Assembly: GCF_004664715.2 (NCBI RefSeq)
Contig: NC_051073.1
Coordinates: forward strand, 62,114,379-62,178,378
Length of the DNA stretch: 64,000 nucleotides
Reading direction: 5' to 3'
DNA from: Peromyscus leucopus
Lineage: Eukaryota; Chordata; Mammalia; Rodentia; Cricetidae
Below the pieces are notes generated by a model. That model saw nothing but the letters and a program-made list of their open reading frames with translations. It ran no database searches and was not told where the DNA came from. Of this stretch, positions 31,595 through 42,215 are shown piece by piece; the first letter of the stretch is position 1, and each line of letters starts with the position of its first letter. Made by a program: the position numbers and the translations under genes.

Positions 31595-32245
31595 TGTATG
31601 GCTTTGGAAAATTAATCAACCATAATTTAAGAAAAGGCATTCCTCAATTATATGAACAGATACAGTTGAAATTGACTAGTGAGATCATGTTTAATACATA
31701 ATCAGGAAATCAGCAGTACTTCATGATGCTTGTATTAAAATCTTGTCTCGGCATCTTGTAGGGCTCCTGTGGTGAAACGGAGCAAACATTATAAATCTGC
31801 AATAGTGTGGGTAATTGCAGAGAGAGAATCCTAATATATTCAGGTAATCAATATACATTCTATAAGAAGACACAAAATAAAACCGTTATTAGTTGATCTT
31901 ATTTATATATGATCATTTAAATTCTAAATTATAGACACTGGCCTGAAATTTTATTTCATACTTTGCTGTGATTGGATTTCTGGGAAAATATTTAGATTTC
32001 CTAAGATGAAGCAATCGTTGATGTAATCATTATGTTAATTAAAATATATTCTATCTGTAAACTTAGATGATACAGAACCTCTTCACAGCATTACTGCTGT
32101 TCTAAGACATTATTTTTAGTACATGTTTTCATTTTAAATATCTGAAGTGCATTTCTGTAAAAATAATATGCCAAACTTCTGTAATTCTGAAGAACTTTTT
32201 TTCCATATGTCTAGACTGTTCTTGTCCATCTGACTTGGTTAGGAC
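31595..32245. other. Repeat-free AT-rich intronic block
   Basis: About 650 bases with no recognised mobile element in a repeat-saturated intron. It has homeodomain-like cores (GTTAATTAAAATAT) and several TAATCATT-type motifs. A conserved non-coding element is possible but untested. Confidence 0.4.
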
Positions 32246-32259
32246 TTGATACTAATTAC

Positions 32260-32405
32260 TTTTTGTTTTTGAGATAGGGTCTTGCTGTGTAGCTCTATCT
32301 GGCCCAGAACTCACTATGTAGAGTAGGCTGGCCCTGAACTCACAGAGATCTGCCCGTCTCTGTCTCCTGGGTGTTGGAATTGAAGATATGTACCACCACA
32401 TCTGG
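32260..32405 (-). mobile_element. B1 SINE
   Basis: TTTTTGAGATAGGGTCTTGC and CAGAACTCACTATGTAGAG mark an older B1 in reverse. Confidence 0.85.
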
Positions 32406-32475
32406 TGATATTGATTTATTTTACTTGTGTGTGATTTTTGTTTTTTGTTTTTTGGTCATTAATTGATTAAGTTTT

Positions 32476-32477
<2 letters not shown>

Positions 32478-32522
<45 letters not shown>

Positions 32523-32590
32523 GCTAGGGATTAAACTCAGGGCTTTGGACATACTATGCCAGCACTCCATAGTTACATCCATAGCCCTCC
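32478..32590 (-). mobile_element. (TG)n and adjoining ID-like SINE fragment
   Basis: About 22 TG units (32478-32522), then GCTAGGGATTAAACTCAGGGC, the reverse of an ID/B4-type tRNA SINE. Confidence 0.65.
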
Positions 32591-32614
32591 AACACATCTT
32601 TTCAAAAATACTTC

Positions 32615-32804
32615 TTTTTTATTTTTAACTATGTCTATATGTGCGGGTATGTTCACAAGAATTCAGGCCTGAAGAGGACATTGAATCTCCTAAACTAGAG
32701 TTGTAGAAAGTTCTGAACCACCCCATGTGGGTGCTGGGAGGTGAACTGGATTCCTCTGCAAGCAGAGAAGGTACTTTAAACTCCCAAGCCATCTCTCCAG
32801 TCCC
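32615..32804 (-). mobile_element. B3 SINE
   Basis: Ends on the plus strand with CCATCTCTCCAGTCCCT, the reverse of the SINE head, and has the B3 middle GAATCTCCTAAACTAGAG. Confidence 0.85.
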
Positions 32805-32839
32805 TCCGCCCACTTAATATATCTTTTTAAAAATATGAA

Positions 32840-32915
32840 AGGCCAGCCTGGTCTACAGAATGAGATCCAGGACAGGCACCAAAACTACACAGAGAAACCC
32901 TGTCTCGAAAAACCA

Positions 32916-32957
<42 letters not shown>
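32840..32957 (+). mobile_element. B1 3' part with (AAT)n tail
   Basis: AGGCCAGCCTGGTCTACAG to CTGTCTCGAAAAACC, followed by about 14 AAT units that grew from the A tail. Confidence 0.85.
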
Positions 32958-32959
<2 letters not shown>

Positions 32960-32967
32960 TTATTATT

Positions 32968-34672
32968 ATTGAGAATTTCATACAATGAATTTTTATCATA
33001 TTCACTGTTCTTTCTCTCAATGCCTTCCAGATCCACCTGTACCTCCCTACCCACCAGACTTCCAATTTTCTTCTTTAAACCCATTGAATGTCCCAACTGC
33101 CCTGGGGATGGGGACAACCCCACTGTGTGGTTTAACCTAGGAGAGGTCACATCATTAAAGAAAACTGACTCACAGGCTGGGTACAGTGGTGCATGCCTTT
33201 AATCCCAGAACTTGAGAAGCAGAGGCAGCCAGATCTCTATGAATTCAAGGCCAGCCTAGTCTAAGTATTGTGAGTTCCAGGTCAGCCAGGAACCTTTCTT
33301 TGAGCCCTGTCTCAAAGAAAAATTTTTTAAAAGTTGATTTTCACTCTCCCAGTAGCTTTCAAATGCCAATAGCTCCTCTTCTAGCGGTGGATCTTGCTCC
33401 TACCTTCCTCTGTCCATGTCGGGATTTTGTCTGGCTTGAGCTTGCAACAAGCCTTGTGCACAGTCCTAATCATTGTGAGTCCGTAAGTGTAACCGCCCTG
33501 TTATGTCTGGAAAGGACGGTTTCCTTGAAGTTCTCTATCACCTTACAGTCTTTCTGCCCTTTTGTGGAGATCTTGAGCCTCGGGGTGAGGAATGTGGTAT
33601 GTATGGCCCGTATAGGGATAAGCTCTCCCCAGTCTCTTATGCTCCAGATGTTGACCAGTTGAGCGTCTCTGTGTCCATTGTCATCCACTTCAAGAAAAAG
33701 TTTCTTTGGTATGGCTGATAGCTACACTGATCTATGAGTACAGCAGTAAGCCATTAGGGTGTTTCAATGCTATGTCTATTTAATAGTATTAGGTTCTCCC
33801 TTGGGGCTTATGACCGATCTATCCACAGGTTCTTGGTCCCTTTACAGTGCCACATATGGGTTCCATCTCATGGAATGGACCTTAGAGCAATCAGAAGGTG
33901 GTTGGCTACTCCCCTAACGTTTGTACCATTATTGCACAGGTGGGTACATCCTGCCAGGTCCGTTATTATTGTAGTTCACAGGGTTCACAGCTGGGGGGGG
34001 GGAATGACTGACGATTACTTTTCTCCTCCAGTACCATGCATAGCACCTTCCAACACCAGGAAAGCTAGCCAGATTCTAGAGGGGAACCAAGAATACTGGA
34101 AATCACCTGTAATGTTTGGGGGTCTGTGGGACCTCACTGGCAAAGGATTCAAAAAGAAGTAACCTGTTCTGGTTCTGGGGTTCTTATTTGCTGGCATATG
34201 GAATCTTGTTGGAGTACTGTCCCATCATTGTAGGGTAACTCCATTTTAAACTACTTTTATATGTGTATATGCATATTTTATGAAGTGTCTACAAAAGTAA
34301 GGATGGCTTTTTCAAAAGTGTTAGCAATCCTTCCCCATAGCCCCTCCTCTACCCTGCCTCCCACCTCCCACTCCATTTAATCTCCCCTGATCCGTTATTC
34401 TCTCTTCTCCTATATATTGCTGTATTGTATGTTCCCTCTCTTAAAAGCACACCCCAATGGTCCTTTCCTAGTTTCCTAATCTCTATGGGAATTCCAAATG
34501 AATCATACTTATTTAAAGATTCCAAGCTAATATCCACATACAAGAGAAAACATGCAACATTTGTCTTTCTTAGTCTGGGTTACCTTACTTACAATGACTC
34601 TAGTTTCATTCATTTACCTGTGCATCCCATAATTTCATCTTTAATAGCTGACTAGTACTCCATTGTGTAAAT
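32968..34672 (-). mobile_element. L1 3' end (Lx-type), minus strand
   Basis: Plus-strand phrases GCTTGAGCTTGCAACAAGCC, CACCTTCCAACACCAGG and CTAGTTTCATTCATTTACCTG are the reverse of a rodent L1 3' UTR and the end of ORF2. A B1 interrupts it at 33174-33332. Its 5' side is inverted (34673-34800). Confidence 0.8.
33174..33332 (+). mobile_element. B1 SINE inside the L1
   Basis: GCTGGGTACAGTGGTGCATGC to CCTGTCTCAAAGAAAAA, with L1 3' UTR sequence on both sides. Confidence 0.85.
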
Positions 34673-34800
34673 ACACAATAGCCAGGAAATGGAAACAGCT
34701 TAGATGTCCATCAACTGATGAATAGGTAATGAAAATGTGGTACATTTACACAATGGAGTATTACTCAGCATCTTTAAAATTGCTTTATTATTGAGGAAAA
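34673..34800 (+). mobile_element. Inverted 5' segment of the same L1
   Basis: AACAGCTTAGATGTCCATC and ACACAATGGAGTATTACTCAGC are L1 ORF2 end sequence in plus orientation. They abut the minus-strand L1 and repeat part of it inverted. Confidence 0.75.
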
Positions 34801-34811
34801 TATAAATTATG

Positions 34812-35225
34812 TGCTATGGTTTAAATGTATCCCCCAAAGTTCATGTGTGGGAACTTAATCTCTAATGTAAGTGTTGAAAGGCAGGATCCCTAGATGGTTC
34901 AGCCATGGTGGCTCTGTTCTCTTAACTGAAGTGATGCTTTATCCTGGGAGCTGGTTAGTTATCTAGGGAATGGGTTAGTTATCTAGGAAGTGGGTTCCTG
35001 ATAAAAAGATTATTTCATCTTTCTTCCTCTCCTTCCTTCTCATCCCTGTCTCTACGTCCACCTCTGCCATGGGATGTCTTTCTCTGTGTTATAATGCATC
35101 AATTAGGCCTTAATCTAAGTAGCCTCTGATCCTAGGCTTCCAGTCTCCAGAATCCTCAGCCAAATAATTTTTTGTTGTTTATAAATTGCCCAGCTTATGG
35201 TAGTTTTATTATTAGAAAGGAGACA
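34812..35225 (+). mobile_element. MaLR-like LTR
   Basis: TATGGTTTAAATGTATCCCCC at the start and CCAAATAATTTTTTGTTGTT with GCCCAGCTTATGGTAGTTTT at the end follow an old MaLR LTR. Confidence 0.5.
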
Positions 35226-35256
<31 letters not shown>

Positions 35257-35860
35257 TACAAACTGTATGGCCGTGGCAGGCTTCTTGCTAACTGTTCTTA
35301 TAGCTTAAATTAATCCATTTCCATAAATCTATACCTTGCACTGGCTGTGCTTACGTGTTTCACATGCTGCTGGTCATGCGCGCTGCAGTGTCTCTCCGCC
35401 TCAGCTTTCCGCTTCCCACAATTCTCCTCTCTCCTTGTCCCACCTACTTCCTGCCTGGTCACTGGCAACCAGTGTTTTATTTATTGACCATCAGAGCAAT
35501 TTGACATACAGACGTCCCAGCACTTCCCTTTCTTTTTTTAAAAGGAAGGTTTTAACTTTTACACATCTCCAAGTCAGCTTGGTATATTTGGGATTTGGCG
35601 TAGCTTCTTTACTTCCTGCTGGAGGGCGCTGTATCTTATGGGACACAAAGAAATTTTAGATCATGAGTAGTCGTTAGCTGTATCATCTGAGCAGTTGCTT
35701 GAAACGATTCTGGTTTATCTTGTGTTCATCGGAGACTTTCAGTGGTCTTGGTTGGTCAAACTGATGTATCTTAATCTGAACAATCATAGCTCTGGCTTTC
35801 TTGCACGTGCTGGTGCTTACGTGTCTTCACATGCTGCTGGTCATGGCGGCGGCCGACATT
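35226..35860 (-). mobile_element. Retroviral 3' end: polypurine tract and LTR ending in poly(A)
   Basis: On the minus strand, unrecognised internal sequence leads to AAAAAAAGAAAGGGAAG (complement of 35523-35539), a typical polypurine tract. TGCTGGGACG then starts an LTR (35522 down to 35254) of the family seen at 20673 and 45841. The LTR stops after GTAAGCA and is followed by about 28 A residues (T run 35226-35253). Another short LTR piece lies at 35813-35858. No coding sequence is seen. Confidence 0.7.
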
Positions 35861-35879
35861 TTCTATTTTCTGTATTTGT

Positions 35880-36030
35880 TTTGTTTTTGTTTCAGACAGG
35901 GTCTTATTGTGTAGCCCTGGCTGGCTTATGTAACTCACTCTGTAGTCCAGGCTGGCCTTGAACTCACAGAGATCCGCTTGCCTCAGCCTCTTGAGTGCTG
36001 GGATTAAAGGCGTGCGCCATCATAGTCAGC
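35880..36030 (-). mobile_element. B1 SINE
   Basis: TTCAGACAGGGTCTTATTGTG to AAAGGCGTGCGCCATCATAG. Confidence 0.9.
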
Positions 36031-36170
36031 TATTTTCCTCTTCATATGTATAGGATCTCCAACGATAAAATATCTTTTATTCCTGGTTTGGTCATTTGTA
36101 CCTTATCTTATTCTGATCAGTCTGGCCTACTGATTTTGCTGATCTTCTGACACGATCATTTGTTACACTG

Positions 36171-36530
36171 GTGTGACAGTTTGAATGAGAACATCCTCCA
36201 TATACACTAGTGTTTGAACACTCAGTCCTCAGATAGTGGCGCTGTTTGGGGAAGTTTAGGAAACGTGGCCCTGCTGGAAGGGGTATGTTACTGGGGGCAG
36301 ACTCCAAAGTTTTAAAGCCTCCCCCCATTCTCCGTGCTCTCTTTCTGCTTTGCACTTTGTTCAGGATATGAGTTCTCTCTCAGCATTCAGTTCCTGCCTC
36401 CATGCCTGATGCTTGCTGCCATGGTGGACTCTTACCCCTCTAGAGCCCTAAGCCCAAATAAACCCTTCCTTCTGTAAGTTTCCTTGGTCACGGCACTTTC
36501 CACAGCAACAGAAAAGTAACTAATACAGTC
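36171..36530 (+). mobile_element. MaLR LTR (MT/ORR1-type)
   Basis: Starts TGTGACAGTTTGAATGAG. It has GCCCAAATAAACCCTTCCTTC, then GTAAGTTTCCTTGGTCACGG, and ends AAGTAACTAATACAG. Confidence 0.7.
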
Positions 36531-36639
36531 AGTGTTCTCAGTTGTTTTTTTTTTTTTTTTTTCTGTTTTGTACATTATTGATTTCTACTATGATACTTAC
36601 TGTGTCCTTGTCCCGCCCCATCCCCTGTCACTTTGGGTT

Positions 36640-37934
36640 TAATTTTCTCCTCTTCCTCCTCCTCTTCTTCTCCTTTCCTAATTTCTTAAGTTCAAAGCTG
36701 GAGTCTAAGGTCACAGCTTCGAGAACTCTCTTCTTTGATGACATACACACATGCTGCTATGAAATTCTGTTAGCTATATCTTACAACTTTGATAGTTTGC
36801 ATTTTTGGTTTCATTAGGATCAAAGTATTTTGTAACTTCAGTTCTCTTTTCTTCTTTGAAACTTCAGTTGGTTTCTATAATTTGCTCACTGTTGTTAGAT
36901 ATTTAATTTTTTTTTTAGCTTCTAAATATTTGGGGATTTTCCCATTACCTTCCTGTTTTTTATTTCTAATTATTTACCCCTTTCAGAGAAATATTTTCTT
37001 CAATTGACCTAAATCCTTTTAAATTTACCAAAACTTTGTGTCCTGTAATATTCTAGTGAGTGCTTCCTGTTACTGAAATGACTGTGAATTTTGCTGTTTG
37101 TGGGGAGAAGATTCCATAAATACTAGAACAAGCTCGTTGACAGTATTACTCAAGTCTTCTGTGGTCTTGCTAACTGTGTGCCCATGTATATCAATTATTT
37201 GGAGGCAGATGTTGAAATTAATGTGGCTATGATCTTTTCTATTTTTTCCTTCATTCTATCAGATTCCATTTTCATGTATTCCAAAGCTCTGTTTTAAGGG
37301 CATGAAGGTTAAGGTTTATTGTGTTTTCTTCATGAGTTTCCCCCCTCATCTTATCAAGTCATCCTCTTGATCACTGGCAATAGCCTTTCCTTTGAAATCT
37401 ATCTGATGGTAATGTAGCCATTGCAGCTGTCTTTTGATTGGTATTAGCCTGGTATTTATTTTCACATCCTTTTTATTTTTAACCTATTCGTGTGGTTTTT
37501 ATTTAAAACAGATTTCTTTAGCTGAGGATGTAGTTCAAGGGCAAAGTGTTTCCCTAGTATACAAAAGCCTTGGGTTTGATCACCAGCACTGCAAAAATAA
37601 ATTCATCAATTAAATGAAGTTTCTTGTAGGCAGCACATAGTTGGGTCACCCTTTTTATTTAACTGCCAATTATTTGGGAGTGTTTAAACTATCTATATTT
37701 ACTGTGATAATCAATATAGATGGGCTTATATAAATTACTGTTGCTCTTTAACTCAGGCTGGCCTTGAACCTACTATCTTCCCACTTTTGCTGCCCATGAG
37801 CTGGCATGCACCATCATGTCATGTCTTTGTTCTATTATTATCAATAAATTTTCTTTTATTACACTTATTTTTACTCTTTTTGTCTTTGATGTGCTTTTAA
37901 CTTTTTAAATTATATTTATTATTTTATTTATTTC

Positions 37935-37981
<47 letters not shown>

Positions 37982-38430
37982 ACTACAGTATCTGTGTGGA
38001 GGTCAAAGGATAACTTGTAGGAGTCAGTTTTATTTTTCTACCCTGTGAGTCCTGAGGATCAAACTCAGGTTGTCAGGCTTGGCATCAAGTGTCTTTACTC
38101 ACTGAGCCATTTCTTCAATTCCTAATATTTTTTTCACTCAATTTTTCCCTCTGTTAACTTATTAGCCATAATTCTTCACTAAATTATCTAGTGGTTGGCT
38201 TAGAGTTTATATTATACATCTTAAACTTAACCCAATCCATCATCAAATGATAGTATAGCATTAACTCATAGCATAGGCAATGTATAACATTATGCTATGC
38301 CAGTATACTTTATGTCAGCATATTATTTTATCCCTGGCTCTTTCACCACTGTTGTCATCCATTTTAATTCTATAAGTCTTATAAATCTCAAATTAGTTGC
38401 TAATGTATTTCATTTATAATTATGTGTATG
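36640..38430 (-). mobile_element. Old L1M fragment, split by younger insertions
   Basis: T-rich plus strand with phrases such as AATCCTTTTAAATTTACC, AGTATTACTCAAGTCTTCTG, TTTCTTGTAGGCAGCACATAG and TTGTCATCCATTTTAATTC, which follow old mammalian L1 in reverse. It is interrupted by the pieces listed for 37514-38122. No open frame survives. Confidence 0.6.
37514..38122. mobile_element. Insertions in the old L1M: ID, B1 piece, CA repeat, B3
   Basis: 37514-37600 is a plus-strand ID-like SINE (GCTGAGGATGTAGTTCAAGG). 37748-37828 is a minus-strand B1 piece. 37938-37980 is a CA microsatellite. 37981-38122 is a minus-strand B3 ending CACTGAGCCATTTCTTC. Confidence 0.7.
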
Positions 38431-38509
38431 ACATGTAACACAAAATTCTTCAGTGAAAGCTAGAAAAAAAAATAAGGGAAATGACAGCACAATGACTTAA
38501 GCCACTTAC

Positions 38510-38627
38510 CAAGGTAAAGACCTGGACTGGCCTGGCCAATGTAGAAATACACCACGACAGCAACACCCATGCTAAATAGGGTATAGACCCACTGGATCAC
38601 AAACATGATGAGAAGGGATACAACAGC
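38510..38627 (-). CDS. Slc12a8: Slc12a8 exon for the last transmembrane helices
   Basis: A 118-nt exon with acceptor TTTCTATAG and donor GTAAGT. It encodes [16 protein letters not shown], an intervening Leu-Phe-Ser, [16 protein letters not shown] and then GLYLG with a split final Gly. The two hydrophobic runs are the terminal membrane helices of this SLC12 family carrier. Nearly every position matches my memory of the human protein ([14 protein letters not shown]; Leu-Val-Asn replaced by Leu-Phe-Ser). The exon starts in phase 0 and leaves one base, which the next exon completes. No stop or frameshift is seen, which shows this part of the gene is intact. Confidence 0.97.
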
Positions 38628-38927
38628 CTATAGAAACAGATAGGAAGAGTAAGTCACCTAAGGGTTTCATACAAGGTAATCAAAACACAAGATTAAGACC
38701 TTAAGAGACAGTGGTCTCTTAACAGTGGCTGAGCTCTGAATAGTTAAAGTTTACTTATAGCAAAATAATACTTAAATATTTAAAACAATACATTAAATAA
38801 AAGTAATTAATAATAGAAGTAAATATAATAAAAGTGAATAAAATACTTACAATAAAAGTCTGTATAATTCAAGTTTATACTTACAATAAATAAATAATAA
38901 AGTTTGTTTACTGTGGTAGTGTGCTAG

Positions 38928-39288
38928 TTTGGTAGGGTTTTTTTGTTTTGTTTTTGTCAACTTACACTAGGGTCATCTGGGAAACCCAGCTGAGAAAATG
39001 CCCTCATCAGATTAGCCTCTAGGCATTTTTTTTTTTAAAAAAACTATTGTTGATTGATGGAGAAGTGCCCAGTCAACTGCGGGTGGTGCTGGTGGCAGGT
39101 GGTTCTGGACTGTATAAGAAAGCAGGTTGAGCAAGCCATGGGGAGCAAGCCAGTAAGCATGGTCTCTGCTTCAGCTCCTGACTTCTTTTCATGGTGGACT
39201 GTAGGCTGTAAGATGACATAAAGCCCTTCCTCTCCAAGGTACATTTGGTCACAGTGTTTACCACATCCATAGAAAGCAAACTAAGACA
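38928..39288 (+). mobile_element. MaLR LTR (MT/ORR1-type)
   Basis: GTCAACTTACACTAGGGTCAT, AGTGCCCAGTCAACTGC, AAGCAGGTTGAGCAAGCC and the end AGCAAACTAAGACA. Confidence 0.65.
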
Positions 39289-39289
39289 G

Positions 39290-41240
39290 GGTGCTAACTT
39301 GACAGGATCTGGAATTATCCAGGAAGGAAGCCTCTAGGCATATCTGTGAGGAATTTACTTAAATTGGATTAGCCCCTGGGCATGACTGTGAGAGGTGATT
39401 TTGATAGATTAGTTGAGGCATTAAGACCCAGGGTAATGAAAGTTAACACCATCCCCTGGGCTTAGGTCCTAGACTGCATGAAAAGGAGGAAGTCAGCTGA
39501 ACACTGGCATTCATCTTCCTCTGCTTTCTGACTGTGGATACAATGTGACCAGCTACTTCAAGCTCTTCCTGCAAGGATTTCTCCATAGTGATGGATTTTA
39601 CCCTCAAACAATGAGCCAGACTGAGCTCCTTTCCTCTTCAGTTACTTTTGTCAGAATAACAAGAAACCTAACTATGACAGAAAACTCATACCAGGAGTGG
39701 GGTTGTTGCTGTGATGAACCTGACCATATAGTTCTTAGCACTCTGGAACTGGTTTTGCAGGCACAATGTAGAAGCATTCAGAACTTTATGATAGTAAAGC
39801 CATTGAGTACAACAAGTAAGATTAACAGGCCATTCTGGTACGAGCTTGGAAGACAAGAATGCCAATAGAAATGCAGATGGTGGAGACCTAGCTCTTGAGG
39901 TTTCTAATGGGAACAAGGACTCTGTCAGAAAACTGGGCTAAAGGACATTCATGTGACAGTTTGGACAATACCATGGCTCATTCTGCCCATGCTCTAAGGA
40001 CTTAAGTGAAGTTGAATGTAAAGATGACTGATTAATTTGTTTGGTAGAGGAATTTCAAGACAGGAATTTTCATCCAGGCCATGGTTTGACTACTTTCTGC
40101 TGTACTTTTCCGGGTCTACAGTGAAAAGGTATAAAATGTTGAGCATAAAGGTGTAGAAATAAAGTCTGGTTTGTCAAGGATAAGAGTTTAGCAAGTTAAA
40201 CTATAAGACCAAGGAGCATGCTGAAAAAGAGGTTATAACTGTTAAAGAAAAGCATCCTGCTTCATACTGGGACAACAGGAACGATGTCCTCGGGGCAAGA
40301 CCACACCCATTGAAGGGTCCATTTTGTGAAAACACAAATTTATTGGGAAGGAGAGAGCCTAAATTGAAATAGAGACTGCCACCGAAGGGGGTTCCCCATT
40401 CCTCAAAGGCACCTCCCTAGAGACATGGCTTCCCAGGATTAGCACACAAAAACTGATGCAACTGTGGTCCAAGGAGGCCAGGCTGTGTCCCTAGCTGGCA
40501 GCAGGATCTGGCAGAATCATCAATGTGGTGTTGGTCCTCTATGCATAGAAGATGCAAGACTGACAGTGTTGGGGCATCTTGAACCACAGTGCCAAAGGAA
40601 GACATTGAGACCTGCCAGTATGCTGCAAGGGTGGAGCCCCTATACAGAGGCCTTGAGAGGCCATAGTGTGAAACTGTGAGGTGAAGCCTGTTGGAAATAT
40701 TGAAGATGCCTGGACCACTGGGGTATCTGCAGAGAAAAGCCACAGGCATAAAGGACAGCAGACCAAGAAAAAAGACTGAGTTCCCACAGGCAGAGGAGCT
40801 AGCTGTCTGGGTGGGCTCTCCAAGCCTTTCTGAGCCCATATGATTCCATAACCCCAAGATGGCAGGCATGAAGCTGCAAGATTTGATGTTGGCTTTGTTT
40901 GGGTTTTGGTCTTGCTTCTTTCAGATCATTCTTTGCTATGCCCCCATCCCTCCCATTTGGAATGAAAATATTTATTATGTGCCATTGCATACTGGAAGTA
41001 TGTAACTTGTTTTAATTTTGTAGGAGTGCATGGTTAAGAGCTGCCTAGCCTCTCAGATGAGACTTTAACATTGAGCATTAAACATTGTTGAAACTGTTAA
41101 AGGTTATGGGGACTCTCAAGGTCAACTAAACCCATCATGCATATGAAATGGCTATGAGCATGAGGACAAGGGGTGAAAAGCTATGGCTTAAAACTTAGTG
41201 GTTTGGTTGTTAACCTGACGAGGGGTGGACTTGTGATTGG
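39290..41240 (+). mobile_element. MT-type MaLR: 5' LTR plus internal region
   Basis: The LTR 39290-39672 runs from GTGCTAACTTGACAGGATCTGG to ACCTAACTATGACA, with a transcript-end-like block. It is followed directly by CCAGGAGTGGGGTTGTTGCTG, the usual start of MaLR internal sequence. The internal part then runs through AACTTGTTTTAATTTTGTAGG to about 41200, where a second LTR start may lie. MaLR internal regions are non-coding, and no real frame is found here. Confidence 0.65.
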
Positions 41241-41397
41241 TTAGTCTCAATGGTCAACTTTAAAACTGTGATCTAGAATCGTGATTCTGGATTCTGAATG
41301 AAAAGGGTCACTAACTATACACATACTCAAGCAAGTTTTGGGAGAACTACCCTTTGAAGGTAACCCCTTAGTCGAAACCACCAGCAAGCAGACACTC

Positions 41398-41765
41398 TGT
41401 CTTAGTTACTTTTCCTGTTGCTGTGATATACGATCCTGACAAAAGTCACTGAATGGAGAAAGGGTCTAATTTGCCTCACAGTTTAGAGGCTCACAGTTAT
41501 AGTCCATCACAGCGGGGAGTCACAGCAGCAGGAACTTGAGGCAGCCATTCACACTGTCCCCACAGTCCAGAGCACAGAGTAAGGAATGCTTGTACAGCTC
41601 ACTTTCTCCGTCCAGGATCCCAGCCTAAGGAATGGTGCCACCCACAATGGGCAGTTCTTCCCACCTCAAGTGATCAAGATAAGCCCCACAGACAAGCCCC
41701 AAAGTCTGTCTCCCTGTCCATTCTAGATCTTATCAAGTTGACATTTGAGATTAATTATCACACTA
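41398..41765 (-). mobile_element. MT-type MaLR LTR
   Basis: Plus strand TGTCTTAGTTACTTTTCCTG to TCTTATCAAGTTGACATTTG is the reverse of an MT LTR. Confidence 0.7.
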
Positions 41766-41964
41766 TTTGACACTCCTCCCTACAATCAATAAATTAGCAT
41801 GAAATTAGTAACCCAGGGGTTATCAGATACGATTAGTTAAAAAGTAGATAATTGATTAAAGTGAGTGGTTGATTAAATGTAAATCTTGTCATAGCGATCT
41901 CATCTTAATTCTAATAAAGCAAGCAATTTAATCATGTTGATGTTAATTAGCACTTTTTCTTTCC

Positions 41965-41969
<5 letters not shown>

Positions 41970-42025
<56 letters not shown>

Positions 42026-42068
42026 ACACACACACACACACACACACACAACACACACACACACACAC
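41970..42068. repeat. (CT)n-(CA)n compound microsatellite beside an exon
   Basis: About 25 CT units then about 24 CA units with one break. It ends 49 bases from the splice donor of the 98-nt Slc12a8 exon, within the intron. Confidence 0.95.
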
Positions 42069-42117
42069 CCCTTCACCTGAATCATTTCTCAGGACACTGA
42101 GATCAAGATGGACTTAC

Positions 42118-42215
42118 CCCTAACAGGGAGACCCAAGGGTTACACATGCAAGTGTAGAAAGCATTTGGTCTCCTCTGGACCTCTTGTTCCTGAAGTCTGC
42201 ATTTCAGAACGAAAT
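42118..42215 (-). CDS. Slc12a8: Slc12a8 98-nt exon before the last membrane segment
   Basis: The acceptor is TTCATTTTTTAG and the donor GTAAGT. The first two bases AT complete an Asp codon from the preceding exon. It then encodes [32 protein letters not shown] and ends in phase 0. This corresponds to human FFLKSRLQEQDVWRRS and then CNPWVSLLG as recalled, where the cytoplasmic loop re-enters the membrane. The exon before it, which codes for a long loop in human, was not found in 42216-64000 and probably lies beyond the right edge. Confidence 0.95.

Larger units (their letters stand above)
29723..38509 (-). other. Slc12a8: Slc12a8 intron between the 118-nt and 61-nt exons
   Basis: About 8.8 kb, mostly mobile elements: B1 cluster, MaLR LTRs, a twin-primed L1, a retroviral 3' end and an old L1M. 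The main stretch free of recognised repeats is 31595-32245. Confidence 0.9.
38628..42117 (-). other. Slc12a8: Slc12a8 intron between the 98-nt and 118-nt exons
   Basis: About 3.5 kb, filled mostly by a MaLR element with internal region and two further MaLR LTRs. 41770-41965 shows nothing recognisable apart from AT richness. Confidence 0.9.
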
